A stretch of DNA of 50,350 bases from an uncultured Acidaminococcus sp. (GTDB taxonomy: Bacteria; Bacillota; Negativicutes; Acidaminococcales; Acidaminococcaceae): NCBI GenBank assembly GCA_900538365.1, contig UPXT01000012.1, positions 1 to 50,350 on the forward strand. Direction: 5' to 3'. Shown piece after piece: positions 24,231 to 32,762 of this stretch. How positions within the stretch are numbered: position 1 is the stretch's first letter; each line of letters starts with the position of its first letter. The notes under the pieces were generated by a model. That model searched no databases. It was not told the origin of the DNA and worked only from the letters and a program-made list of their open reading frames with translations. Made by a program: the position numbers and the translations under genes.

Positions 24231-24658
24231 TCGTCCATGACAATATTCCATACAATCAGCCCCACTCCTACACAAATAAAGATATCGGCCACATTGAAGA
24301 TGGGCCAAAAATAAAAGTCAAAAAAGTCAATGACAAAGCCCGTTTCGATGCGGTCGATGAGGTTTCCCACGGCCCCGCCCAGGAAAAAGGCTGCACCCAA
24401 TTGGACGACAATCGCTTCTTCTTTGATCCTGCGCCAGAAATAAATCAGGACGGCAATGACGGCAACCGTCATCAAGATGAAAAACAGCCGCTGGTGCTCC
24501 AGCATTCCAAAAGCAGCACCGGGGTTAAGAATATAAGTCAGGCTCATGACCCCTGGCACGACGGGAATGCTCTCTCCCTCTGCCAGATGGGATTGAACCA
24601 GGATTTTCGTCACGCGGTCCAGGATAATGACGGCTAAACTGATGAGAACAAGAGGCAT
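24203..24658 (-). CDS. lspA: Lipoprotein signal peptidase LspA
   Basis: A 151-residue membrane aspartyl protease with four hydrophobic segments. Catalytic aspartates are D111 in FVIDFFDF and D125 in FNVADIFI; GNLIDRI (99-103) is also conserved. It cuts the signal peptide of diacylglyceryl-modified prolipoproteins, which would include the lipoprotein flavodoxin in this window. The start MPLVLISLAV is preceded by AAGGAG at 10 bases; a longer frame to 24805 runs through the 6S RNA gene and is rejected. First protein gene of the lspA-rluD-pyrR-smc-ftsY group. Confidence 0.94.
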   Translation of the reverse strand: MPLVLISLAVIILDRVTKILVQSHLAEGESIPVVPGVMSLTYILNPGAAFGMLEHQRLFFILMTVAVIAVLIYFWRRIKEEAIVVQLGAAFFLGGAVGNLIDRIETGFVIDFFDFYFWPIFNVADIFICVGVGLIVWNIVMDECRKTEPQK

Positions 24659-24695
24659 AACGCTTCGGACTCCTTCGAACGTGAATGAATTGATA

Positions 24696-24891
24696 TAAAA
24701 AAGAAAGAGCCCTACAATGCCGTTTCCGTCCCTTGTTTTGAACCTGCATGAGCAGGTGGGTGCCCTCCCTGTCACTGCTGATGTCCCCTCAGGGGGGCAT
24801 ACCATGAGCGGCCGGAGTTTTCGGGCTCCCTTATAAAGAGTGTTGGCTCAAAACCTATAGGACTTTTTCGTACATCGGAGGGTTGCTCTTT
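24696..24891 (-). ncRNA. ssrS: 6S RNA
   Basis: A transcript of about 196 bases can be drawn from just after a strong promoter to a T run. Its ends pair as expected for the closing stem: AAAGAG, CCCT and ATG near the 5' end with CAT, AGGG and CTCTTT near the 3' end. Inside, GAGCCAACACTCTTTATAAGGGAGCCCG in the 5' half and GGGCACCCACCTG...CAGGTTCAAAACAAGGG in the 3' half match conserved 6S blocks as I know them. 6S RNA mimics an open promoter and binds sigma-A RNA polymerase in stationary phase. It precedes lspA by about 40 bases, so read-through could feed that operon. Confidence 0.85.
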
Positions 24892-24897
24892 ACCTGT

Positions 24898-24926
24898 ATT
24901 ATAGCAAGAAATGGGGATGGGTGCAA
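24898..24926 (-). promoter_or_regulatory. 6S RNA promoter
   Basis: TTGCAC (24921-24926), a 17-bp spacer and TATAAT (24898-24903) on the minus strand. Transcription would start near 24891, right at the closing stem of the RNA. Confidence 0.8.
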
Positions 24927-25152
24927 GGTTTGAGGGAGAATCAGCCAGTTCAAAAAGCGGACTGATTGGCAAAATGAACGATTCCCCGCTGCGCAAAAAC
25001 AGAAGGAACAAGAAAATGCATGACGGCTTCCCGCATGGGGCTTATTTTGCTGCCCTCTTGACTTTTCGCCTTACGTGCCCGCTTGCTGGCTCGCACCTTC
25101 GCAGCTCAACTTTCCGACTTTTTACCCTTACCTTTGAGACTTCCCCGTCATA

Positions 25153-25183
25153 CAAAAACGAGCCAAGGATTTCTCCTCAGCTC
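25153..25183 (-). terminator. Terminator of the hisS-aspS operon
   Basis: The stem GAGC-AGGA / TCCT-GCTC (25160-25183) is followed by GTTTTTG on the minus strand, 14 bp after the aspS stop codon. Confidence 0.75.
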
Positions 25184-25196
25184 GCAGTCAATGGGG

Positions 25197-26987
25197 TTAT
25201 TCTTCTTTTTCCTTCTTTACGACCGTGCTCCTGATATGCAGTTCGCGCATCTGTTTTTCGTCGACGATGTTCGGAGCTTGGCTCATGACGTCCACAGCAC
25301 TCTGCGTCTTCGGGAAAGCAATGACATCACGGATGGACGGACGTTTCGCCATGAGCATGATGAGACGGTCAAGGCCAAAGGCAAGGCCGCCATGAGGAGG
25401 CGCGCCAAATTCGAAGGCATTCAGGAGGAAGCCAAATTTTTCCTGAGCCTGTTCATCTGTAAGCCCAATGGCTTCAAAGACCTTGTTCTGAACAGTGCGG
25501 TCATGGATACGAATGGAACCGCCGCCAATTTCTACGCCGTTAAGGACCATGTCATAGGCTTTGGCATAGACATGACCTGGATCGGTGAGAAGCTTATCCA
25601 CATCTTCATCGCAGGGAGACGTAAACGGATGGTGCATAGCGACATAACGGTGTTCTTCTTCGCTGTATTCGAACATAGGGAATTTCACAACCCACGTAAA
25701 GGCAAGCTTATCGGGATCGATGAGGTTCAGGCGTTTGCCCATTTCAAGACGAAGGGCCCCCAACGCGGCTGCCACGACAAGGGGATTCTTATCAGCCACA
25801 AAGAGCAGGACGTCGCCTTTTTCAGCTTTGCCCGTTTCCAGGATGCGCTTCATTTCTTCTTCGCTGAAGAATTTGGCAATCGGGCTCTTGATGGAACCGT
25901 CTTCGTTGACAATAATCCAAGCAAGGCCCTTGGCACCATAGATACCGACAAAGTCTACAAGGCCGTCGAGTTCACGGCGCGGGATGGCGCTGTAGCCCTT
26001 GACGTTGATGGCTTTGACAAGACCGCCTTTTTCGATGATGTCCTTAAAGACCTTGAACTGGGTCCCTTCAAGGGCTTGGTTCATGTTGACAAGCTTCATG
26101 CCAAAGCGCAGGTCCGGCTTATCCGAACCGTACTGATCCATGGCATCATCCCAGGTCATGCGGCCGAAAGGAACCTGCAGTTCCTTTCCAAGAGCATTTT
26201 TAAAGACATAGGCAATGAGGTTTTCTGTCAGCGTCATGATATCGTCTTCGTCGATGAAGGACATTTCCATATCAAGCTGGGTAAATTCAGGCTGACGGTC
26301 GGCGCGCAGGTCTTCATCACGGAAGCAGCGGGCAATCTGGAAGTATTTTTCCATGCCGGCTACCATGAGAATCTGCTTAAACAGCTGCGGAGACTGCGGC
26401 AGGGCATAGAACTTACCAGGGTTGACGCGGCTCGGGACAAGATAGTCACGGGCGCCTTCCGGAGTGCTCTTGCAGAGCATTGGCGTTTCGATTTCAAGGA
26501 AGCCCTGGTTGTCCATGAAGTCACGGACAAGCTTCGTCACTTTATGACGGAGGATGAGGTTGCGCTGCATTTCCGGTCTGCGCAGGTCAAGATAACGATA
26601 GCGCAGTCTTACATTTTCATCGACGTCCACACCGTCCTGAATGTAGAAAGGAGGCGTCTTGGCCGGGTTCAGGATGTTAAGGCCCTTGACTACGACTTCC
26701 ACTTCACCTGTCGGAAGGTTCGGGTTCACCGTCTCTTCCGTACGGTTACGGACCGTACCTTTGACTTGCAGGACAAATTCGCTGCGGACCGTTTCCGCCT
26801 TATGGAAATCCTTGTCATCATGGGCCGGATCAATAACGACCTGGACCAGACCGGAGCGGTCACGTAGATCAATGAAGATAATTCCACCATGGTCACGCCG
26901 TTTGCTGACCCAACCGCACAAGGTGACGTTCTTGCCGGCGTCTTGTTTTCTAAGCTCACCACAGTGGTGACTGCGTTCAAAACTCAT
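25197..26987 (-). CDS. aspS: Aspartyl-tRNA synthetase
   Basis: A 596-residue class II synthetase of the bacterial type. An N-terminal OB fold (VTLCGWVSKRRDHGGIIFIDLRDRSG) precedes motif 1 (FLEIETPML), motif 2 (CFRDEDLRADRQPEFTQLD), the bacterial GAD insertion (about residues 290-420) and motif 3 (GGLAFGLDRLIML). It charges tRNA-Asp; whether it also charges tRNA-Asn depends on whether the genome has asnS or gatCAB, which is not visible here. It follows hisS by 6 bp, the usual Firmicute hisS-aspS pair. Confidence 0.97.
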   Translation of the reverse strand: MSFERSHHCGELRKQDAGKNVTLCGWVSKRRDHGGIIFIDLRDRSGLVQVVIDPAHDDKDFHKAETVRSEFVLQVKGTVRNRTEETVNPNLPTGEVEVVVKGLNILNPAKTPPFYIQDGVDVDENVRLRYRYLDLRRPEMQRNLILRHKVTKLVRDFMDNQGFLEIETPMLCKSTPEGARDYLVPSRVNPGKFYALPQSPQLFKQILMVAGMEKYFQIARCFRDEDLRADRQPEFTQLDMEMSFIDEDDIMTLTENLIAYVFKNALGKELQVPFGRMTWDDAMDQYGSDKPDLRFGMKLVNMNQALEGTQFKVFKDIIEKGGLVKAINVKGYSAIPRRELDGLVDFVGIYGAKGLAWIIVNEDGSIKSPIAKFFSEEEMKRILETGKAEKGDVLLFVADKNPLVVAAALGALRLEMGKRLNLIDPDKLAFTWVVKFPMFEYSEEEHRYVAMHHPFTSPCDEDVDKLLTDPGHVYAKAYDMVLNGVEIGGGSIRIHDRTVQNKVFEAIGLTDEQAQEKFGFLLNAFEFGAPPHGGLAFGLDRLIMLMAKRPSIRDVIAFPKTQSAVDVMSQAPNIVDEKQMRELHIRSTVVKKEKEE

Positions 26988-26993
26988 CTTGTT

Positions 26994-28256
26994 TTACACC
27001 TCTGCCTTTTTCATATAGGATACAATCTCGGATCGTTTGATTTCTTCCTGGCTGCTGTCAGCCATGTTGCGGACCGTCACGGCACCGCGGCTGCGTTCTT
27101 CTTCCCCAAAGATGAGGGCAAAGCGAGCACCTGTGCGGTCAGCTTGTTTCATCTGTGCTTTCATGCTGCGTTCAATCTGGTTCATGTCACAGGAAAAGCC
27201 GGCTTCACGCAGGTCCATGACAGCTTTGAATGCATCTGCCGTGCCGCCTGCGTCAGGCACAACGGCAAAGACATCAATGGCTTCTTTTTCAGTCTTGAGG
27301 AGTCCCTGCTTTTCAAGGGCCAGAATGATTCGTTCAAGCCCCATAGCAAAGCCAACGCCCGGTGTGGAAGGTCCGCCCAGTTCCTCAACAAGGCCGTCGT
27401 AACGACCGCCGCCGCCAATGGCGCTCTGCGCTCCAAGCGGGGAATACTGGACTTCGTAAGCCGTCTTCGTATAGTAGTCAAGGCCGCGGACGAGGGTGCT
27501 GTCGACTTCGTAGTCCACGCCTGCTTCATCAAGAAGTTTCTTGACCATTTCAAAATGGTCATGACATTCTTCGCACAGGGAATCAGTAATCTTTGGAGCC
27601 CCAGCCATGAAGGGTTTATCATGGTCGACCTTGCAGTCAAGGATACGCAGGGGGCTTCGTTCAAAGCGGCTCTGGCAGTCCTCGCACAGTTCACTAAGAT
27701 GCGGACGGAAATAGTCCTGCAGCAGGGTGCGGTGCTGGGGGCGGCATTTTGGGCAGCCGACGGAATTGATCTTGAGTTTGAGGTCCTTGAGGCCGAGCCG
27801 TTTGAGGACCGTAATGGCAAGCAGGATGGTTTCTGCATCGACCACTGGGGACTGGGAGCCCATGGCTTCGACACCGAACTGATGGAACTGTCTCATACGG
27901 CCAGCCTGCGGACGGTCATACCGGAACATGGGTCCAATATAGAAAACCTTCAGCGGCATGGGCTCAGCGTAGAGTTTATTTTCGACGAAGGAACGTACGA
28001 CAGCAGCCGTGTTTTCGGGGCGAAGCGTAATGCTTCTGCCACTGCGGTCGTTGAACGTATACATTTCCTTATCAACAACGTCCGTGCCGTCACCGATGCC
28101 TCTTTGGAAGAGTTCCGTATGCTCGAAGATTGGCGTGCGGATTTCCTGGTAATTGAACTCGCGGCAAACGTCGCGCAAGACGGATTCGACATACCGCCAG
28201 CCATTGACCGCGCCGGGCAGAATGTCCTTGGTACCACGGGGTGCCGTTGTTAACAT
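26994..28256 (-). CDS. hisS: Histidyl-tRNA synthetase
   Basis: A 420-residue class II synthetase starting MLTTAPRGTKDILPG. Motif 2 is FRYDRPQAGRMRQFHQFG, the histidine-specific block is LVRGLDYYTKTAYE, motif 3 is GVGFAMGLERI, and an anticodon-binding domain occupies about the last 95 residues. Two CxxC pairs (VGCPKCRP, CEDCQ, and CEECH) lie in the insertion domain, common in Firmicute HisS. GGAGGGG stands 7-8 bases before the ATG. No T-box leader fits the 91-bp gap upstream. Confidence 0.97.
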   Translation of the reverse strand: MLTTAPRGTKDILPGAVNGWRYVESVLRDVCREFNYQEIRTPIFEHTELFQRGIGDGTDVVDKEMYTFNDRSGRSITLRPENTAAVVRSFVENKLYAEPMPLKVFYIGPMFRYDRPQAGRMRQFHQFGVEAMGSQSPVVDAETILLAITVLKRLGLKDLKLKINSVGCPKCRPQHRTLLQDYFRPHLSELCEDCQSRFERSPLRILDCKVDHDKPFMAGAPKITDSLCEECHDHFEMVKKLLDEAGVDYEVDSTLVRGLDYYTKTAYEVQYSPLGAQSAIGGGGRYDGLVEELGGPSTPGVGFAMGLERIILALEKQGLLKTEKEAIDVFAVVPDAGGTADAFKAVMDLREAGFSCDMNQIERSMKAQMKQADRTGARFALIFGEEERSRGAVTVRNMADSSQEEIKRSEIVSYMKKAEV

Positions 28257-28279
28257 AAATAATCCCCTCCGTTTCCTTC

Positions 28280-28347
28280 AATAAAAAAGTTCATGTAAAT
28301 CACTTTAGTTTACCACAAGATACTAGGTGATTTCAATATAAAGCGGC
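28280..28347 (-). terminator. Possible weak terminator before hisS
   Basis: AAATCAC and GTGATTT can pair around a 23-base loop between the AI-2E transporter gene and hisS, followed on the minus strand by ACATGAACTTTTTTATT. It may reduce but need not stop read-through into hisS. Confidence 0.35.
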
Positions 28348-29418
28348 CTAAATTGCCGTATCTCCCTCTTTGGGAAGAGGCTCTCCCCAATGCCAGAAAT
28401 AGCTATAAAGAATCTTGATGATGGCCAGCACCGGCACAGCAAAGATCAGGCCAATGACACCGGCCAGTTTTCCGCCGATGATGACAGCCAGGATGATGAG
28501 GACCGGGTGCAGGGTAATGGCTTTTCCCACAAGGGTGGGCATGATGACCTGGGAGTCGACCTGGTAGTAGACAAGATAAAAAATCAGGACTTGAAGCGCC
28601 AAGGCCGGCCGCTGCAAAAGAGCAACGAATACGGCAACTAAGGTCCCCACAACAGAACCCACGAGCGGAATGAGCTCTGTCAGCATGGCAAGAAGACCAA
28701 GGACCAAAGTGTACTGCACGCCGAGGACATAATTGCCAATGGTCAGGCAGCCTGCTGCCACAAGACAAAGCTTCAGCATATTGTCCACATAGGTACAAAG
28801 CATGCTGCCAATATCTTCAAGGACCTTCTCGGCAAGCGCCTGCCGATCATAAGGAAAGACCTTCACCGCCATGGCCTTTAGGGTCCGCCAATCCTTCAAA
28901 AAATAAAAGGTCAGGAAAGGAACGAGGACCATGCTCGCCATGGAACGGGCCACACGGAAAGTCGATGAGATGAGGTCCTGAAAAAGAGCCATGACGTTGC
29001 GGCCCGCCGTGGTCAGGGCTTCATTGATGAGGGCCTGCACATTGGCAGGAAGCGCAGCACGGGCCTCCGGGCCAAAGAACCAGTTCATAGTCGCTGACAC
29101 CTGTGCGGCAAATCCCGGCAGGGCCTTGGTGAGGGTATTGACCTGGGTCACCAAAGGCACCATGAGAATCTGGAGGGCAGCGCTCATAAACAGAAGAAAG
29201 ATGACAAATGACAGGAGGACGGCCACCGCACTCGGCATACGGCGGTCCCGTCCCCACGTGATCTTTTCAAGCGCCCGGACAATGGGATACAGCAAATAAG
29301 AAAAAGCAATGGAAATCAGGACGGGAAGCAGGAAGTCGGCAACCAGGCAAAAAGCCGCAAAACCAAACAGCGCAAAAGCCGACTTGACAAGCATTCCCCA
29401 AGGTTTTTGTGTCGTCAT
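28348..29418 (-). CDS. AI-2E family transporter (PerM-like)
   Basis: A 356-residue polytopic membrane protein with the AI-2E/UPF0118 pattern: paired helices at the N-terminus (FALFGFAAFCLVADFLLPVLISIAFSYLLYPI), a soluble middle part, FLTFYFLKDW, and the C-terminal block ELIPLVGSVVG...LVYYQVDSQVIMPTLVGKAITLHPVLIILAVIIGG. Members export small solutes or ions; autoinducer-2 export is shown only for some, so the family name should not be read as function here. It lies 12 bp after the MBL hydrolase gene. Confidence 0.88.
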   Translation of the reverse strand: MTTQKPWGMLVKSAFALFGFAAFCLVADFLLPVLISIAFSYLLYPIVRALEKITWGRDRRMPSAVAVLLSFVIFLLFMSAALQILMVPLVTQVNTLTKALPGFAAQVSATMNWFFGPEARAALPANVQALINEALTTAGRNVMALFQDLISSTFRVARSMASMVLVPFLTFYFLKDWRTLKAMAVKVFPYDRQALAEKVLEDIGSMLCTYVDNMLKLCLVAAGCLTIGNYVLGVQYTLVLGLLAMLTELIPLVGSVVGTLVAVFVALLQRPALALQVLIFYLVYYQVDSQVIMPTLVGKAITLHPVLIILAVIIGGKLAGVIGLIFAVPVLAIIKILYSYFWHWGEPLPKEGDTAI

Positions 29419-29430
29419 AAAAACCGCCTC

Positions 29431-30054
29431 TTACTGCAGGAACGGATTTCTCCGTTTTTCCCAGCCCACGGTCGTATCCGGTCCATGACCAGGAAACAGC
29501 CGATACTCATCGGGGAGGGTCAGGAGTTTTGTCTTGATGGAAGTGAGGATATCATCGTAGGAACCGCCGGGAAGATCCGTACGGCCGATGGATTCAAGAA
29601 AAATCGTATCCCCGACAAAAACAACGCCGTCGCCAATGATGCACACACCGCCGCGGGTATGGCCCGGGGTTGCAGCAATGGTAAAGGTCAGACCGGCTTC
29701 CGTAACGGTCATGCCGTCTTCAAAATAGACGTCAGGCGGATCAAACGTCTTATCCCGGTCCGTCGAATACGATAGGCTGCTGTTCCAAACGCGGAGCATA
29801 GGCGCATCTTCGCGGCTCATATAGACCTTGGCACCGGTCAGCTTCTTGACCTCGTCCAAGGCTGAAATATGGTCGCCATGACCGTGGGTGATAAAGATGG
29901 CCGTGATTTTTTTGATTTCGGCTTTTTTAACAGCCTCCATGATCTTGAGCGCTTCATCACCAGGATCGACGATGATGCCCTCCCCTGTCTCCTCATTTTT
30001 GATGAGGTAACAGTTTTCTTGAATGGGGCCTACAACAATGCGATAGAGTTTCAT
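29431..30054 (-). CDS. Metallo-beta-lactamase-fold hydrolase (glyoxalase II-like)
   Basis: A 207-residue MBL-fold protein with the metal motif THGHGDH (H57, H59, D61, H62), a further ligand in TPGHTRGG, the bridging Asp in VFVGDTIF and the final His in FPGHGPDT. It resembles the short glyoxalase II-like hydrolases of Firmicutes such as YqgX, which have been tied to thiol-conjugate hydrolysis. Substrate is unproven. It follows dtd by 13 bp and precedes the AI-2E gene by 12 bp. Confidence 0.88.
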   Translation of the reverse strand: MKLYRIVVGPIQENCYLIKNEETGEGIIVDPGDEALKIMEAVKKAEIKKITAIFITHGHGDHISALDEVKKLTGAKVYMSREDAPMLRVWNSSLSYSTDRDKTFDPPDVYFEDGMTVTEAGLTFTIAATPGHTRGGVCIIGDGVVFVGDTIFLESIGRTDLPGGSYDDILTSIKTKLLTLPDEYRLFPGHGPDTTVGWEKRRNPFLQ

Positions 30055-30067
30055 AGATGGGTTTCTC

Positions 30068-30517
30068 CTAAAATGTTTTGAGGCTGTCGATAAGGATGGT
30101 CACCGGACCATCATTGATGAGGGATACTTCCATATGAGCCTGGAACTGTCCCGTTTCGGTCTTGATGCCCTTTTCCCGAAAAAGGGCCACTGCCCTTTCA
30201 TAAAGCCCTTTTGCCTCATCAGGCGGGGCCGACTGGGTAAAGGAAGGCCGTTTGCCATGGCGCACATCCCCTAAGAGGGTGAACTGGCTGACGACAAGGA
30301 GCTCTCCTTTAATATCCACAAGGGATCGGTTCATGCGGCCCGCTTCATCATCAAAGACACGGAGACCGGCCACCTTATCCACAATGTAGTGGAGGTCCTT
30401 ATCCGTGTCCCCTTTTTCGACACCCAAAAGGATCAGAAAACCCTTTTGGATCTGGCCGATAGCTTCTTGGTTGACACTGACACTGGCGCTTAACACGCGC
30501 TGGACAACTGCTCTCAT
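30068..30517 (-). CDS. dtd: D-aminoacyl-tRNA deacylase
   Basis: A 149-residue protein with both diagnostic motifs, SQFTL (middle) and NDGPVT (near the C-terminus, the GP cis-peptide motif that reads chirality). It removes D-amino acids and glycine mischarged onto tRNAs. It lies 9 bp after the rel stop codon, a common rel-dtd pairing in Firmicutes. Length is standard. Confidence 0.96.
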   Translation of the reverse strand: MRAVVQRVLSASVSVNQEAIGQIQKGFLILLGVEKGDTDKDLHYIVDKVAGLRVFDDEAGRMNRSLVDIKGELLVVSQFTLLGDVRHGKRPSFTQSAPPDEAKGLYERAVALFREKGIKTETGQFQAHMEVSLINDGPVTILIDSLKTF

Positions 30518-30526
30518 GATGCTCCT

Positions 30527-32749
30527 TTACAGGCCGCTGGTCTTGCGTTCGACTTTGTAGACGCCCTTGATGCGGCGCATGCGGCCAATGATGTAGTTTA
30601 GCTGTTCAAGGCTTGTAATGTCAAGGCCCAGATCCACATAAGCCGTTTTATCTGGATTTGTATGGGCATTGAGGGAATTGATATTGACCTTTGTCTCGCT
30701 GGCCACGGTCATGATGTTGGCCATGACGCCCGTCTGATCGATGCAGCTCATGCGCAGGACAACCTTGTAGGATTCGTCCGTGTCGATGTTCCACGACACT
30801 TCAATCATGCGGTCCGATTCCTCTTTATTGGCAAGGACATTGGGGCAGTCAACGCGATGGACGGACACCCCATGACCGCGAGTGACATAGCCCACAATCG
30901 GATCGCCCGGAATGGGGTTGCAGCAGCGGGCAAGCTTCACCATGATATCATCTTCACCCTTGACAAGGATGCCATGGCTTCCTTTATGGGGTTTGGATAC
31001 CCGCGGTTTAAGTTCCTTAAGGAGTTGGGACAGGTTCTTGGTCTGATTCTGCTTCTGGGCATTTTTATAAAGCTCAATGAGCTTGACCATGACGGTGCTC
31101 ACAAGGACGCCGCCGTAGCCAATGGCAGCCAGCAAGTTTTCCTCACTGCCGTCAAAATGGGACCGCGTGGCCACTTCCCTGAGGTTTTCGCTCGTCAAAA
31201 GCTTTGCCGTATCATAGCCTAGGCGCCGGCATTCATGCTCAAGCATATCCTGTCCATTGACAATATTTTCCTCCCGCCGTTCCTTCTTGAAAAACTGACG
31301 GATCTTATTCTTGGTCTGACTCGACCCAACGATGTTGATCCAGTCGCGGCTTGGTCCGGGACTCGTCTTGGAGGTAATGATTTCCACGATATCGCCGTTT
31401 TTGAGCTTATAGTCAAGGGGAACAATCTTGCCGTTGATCTTGGCGCCGACACAGCGATTGCCCACGCCCGTATGGATACGATAGGCAAAGTCAATGGGCA
31501 CGCTGCCAAAAGGCAGGTCAATGACGTCACCTTGAGGCGTAAAGACAAAGACTTCATCAGAAAAAACGTCCATCTTGACCGTATCAACAAATTCGTGGGG
31601 ATCACGCATATCGCGGTGCCAATCAAGGAGCTGCCGCAGCCAGGCCATCTTTTCATCGGCCGACTTGTCAGACGAGCTCGGCATATTGGATCCACCGGAC
31701 TCTTTATAACGCCAATGGGCGGCAACACCGTATTCGGAAATGCGGTGCATTTCAAAGGTGCGGATCTGGATTTCAAGCGGCTGCCCGCTCGAAGAAACGA
31801 CAGTCGTATGAAGGGACTGATAGCCATTTGATTTGGGGACAGCAATATAATCCTTGAAACGGCCCGGAATCGGACGCCACTTGCCGTGGACAATGCCCAG
31901 GACGCCGTAGCAGTCCTTTACGCTGTCAACAAGGACGCGGACTGCAAGAAGGTCATAGATTTCATTGATGCTCTTGTTGTCCTTCTGCATCTTCTTGTAG
32001 ATGCTGTAAAAACTCTTGGGACGGCCCTGAATTTCACACTTGATCCCGCTTTCACTGCACAGACGGCTCAGTTCGTCCATAGCCTCCTGGACCATGGCTT
32101 CCCGTTCGTGCCGTTTGACCTTGACCTGCTCCACGAGCTCATAGTAATGCTGCGGCTCCATGTAGCGGAAAGATAGGTCTTCCAGTTCCCATTTGATGGC
32201 ATAGATTCCTAGGCGATGCGCCAAGGGTGCGTAGATTTCAAGGGTCTCGCTGGAAATCCGTTTTTGTTTATTAGGCGGCATGTATTTCATGGTCCGCATA
32301 TTATGCAGGCGGTCCGCGAGCTTAATGAGGACCACGCGGATATCCTTTGCCATGGCAAGAAACATCTTCCGATAGTTCTCGACTTGCTGCTCTTCGCGGG
32401 AAATATATTCGATCTTGCCGAGTTTGGTGACGCCATCGACGAGACCCGCCACTTCAAGGCCAAAGATATCGGTCAGCTGATCAAGGGTCACATCCGTGTC
32501 TTCCACTACATCATGGAGAAAGGCGGCGGCAAGGGTTGTATCATCCATATGAAGCTGGGCCAGGATGCTGGCTACCCCCAGCGGATGGATGATGTAGGGT
32601 TCACCGCTGGCCCGTTTCTGGCTGGCATGCTGCTCCGCCGCAAAATTATAGGCCTCCCGGACGAATTCCACTTGGCGAGGGGTCAGGTATTTCCCAATTC
32701 TCGCATAAAATTCCTCTGCACTGATTGGTGTTGCATCTAACTGTTCCAT
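30527..32749 (-). CDS. rel: Bifunctional (p)ppGpp synthetase/hydrolase (Rel)
   Basis: A 740-residue RSH protein. The HD hydrolase domain is intact (H55, HD at 79-80, VVEDT), and the synthetase has GRPKSFYSIYKKM, RFKDYIAVPKSNGYQSLHT and the RFKD loop typical of bifunctional enzymes. TGS (VFVFTPQGDVIDLPFGSVPIDFAYRIH), a zinc-finger-like segment (ARCCNPIPGD) and a C-terminal ACT domain follow. It makes and degrades the stringent-response alarmone. The start MEQLDATPIS is chosen because GGGGGTGAG is 7 bases upstream; an ATG 12 codons earlier lies in recJ. Confidence 0.96.
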   Translation of the reverse strand: MEQLDATPISAEEFYARIGKYLTPRQVEFVREAYNFAAEQHASQKRASGEPYIIHPLGVASILAQLHMDDTTLAAAFLHDVVEDTDVTLDQLTDIFGLEVAGLVDGVTKLGKIEYISREEQQVENYRKMFLAMAKDIRVVLIKLADRLHNMRTMKYMPPNKQKRISSETLEIYAPLAHRLGIYAIKWELEDLSFRYMEPQHYYELVEQVKVKRHEREAMVQEAMDELSRLCSESGIKCEIQGRPKSFYSIYKKMQKDNKSINEIYDLLAVRVLVDSVKDCYGVLGIVHGKWRPIPGRFKDYIAVPKSNGYQSLHTTVVSSSGQPLEIQIRTFEMHRISEYGVAAHWRYKESGGSNMPSSSDKSADEKMAWLRQLLDWHRDMRDPHEFVDTVKMDVFSDEVFVFTPQGDVIDLPFGSVPIDFAYRIHTGVGNRCVGAKINGKIVPLDYKLKNGDIVEIITSKTSPGPSRDWINIVGSSQTKNKIRQFFKKERREENIVNGQDMLEHECRRLGYDTAKLLTSENLREVATRSHFDGSEENLLAAIGYGGVLVSTVMVKLIELYKNAQKQNQTKNLSQLLKELKPRVSKPHKGSHGILVKGEDDIMVKLARCCNPIPGDPIVGYVTRGHGVSVHRVDCPNVLANKEESDRMIEVSWNIDTDESYKVVLRMSCIDQTGVMANIMTVASETKVNINSLNAHTNPDKTAYVDLGLDITSLEQLNYIIGRMRRIKGVYKVERKTSGL

Positions 32750-32762
32750 CTTCTCACCCCCT

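Noticed and set aside
24659..24805. 49-residue N-terminal extension of LspA
   Set aside because: It would translate the 3' half of the 6S RNA; the shorter start has a good ribosome site and begins at the first membrane helix.
24696..24926. T-box or SRP RNA as alternative reading of the structured leader
   Set aside because: No T-box core (AGGGTGG) and no SRP GGAAGC-type loop; closing stem and internal blocks fit 6S RNA better.
25083..26867. 594-codon open frame on the plus strand
   Set aside because: It lies wholly opposite aspS and its translation matches no family; the long frame is a by-product of codon bias in aspS.
26889..28253. 454-codon open frame on the plus strand
   Set aside because: Antisense to hisS, which has every expected motif.
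28257..28347. T-box riboswitch upstream of hisS
   Set aside because: The gap is 91 bp, too short for a T-box, and no T-box sequence is present.
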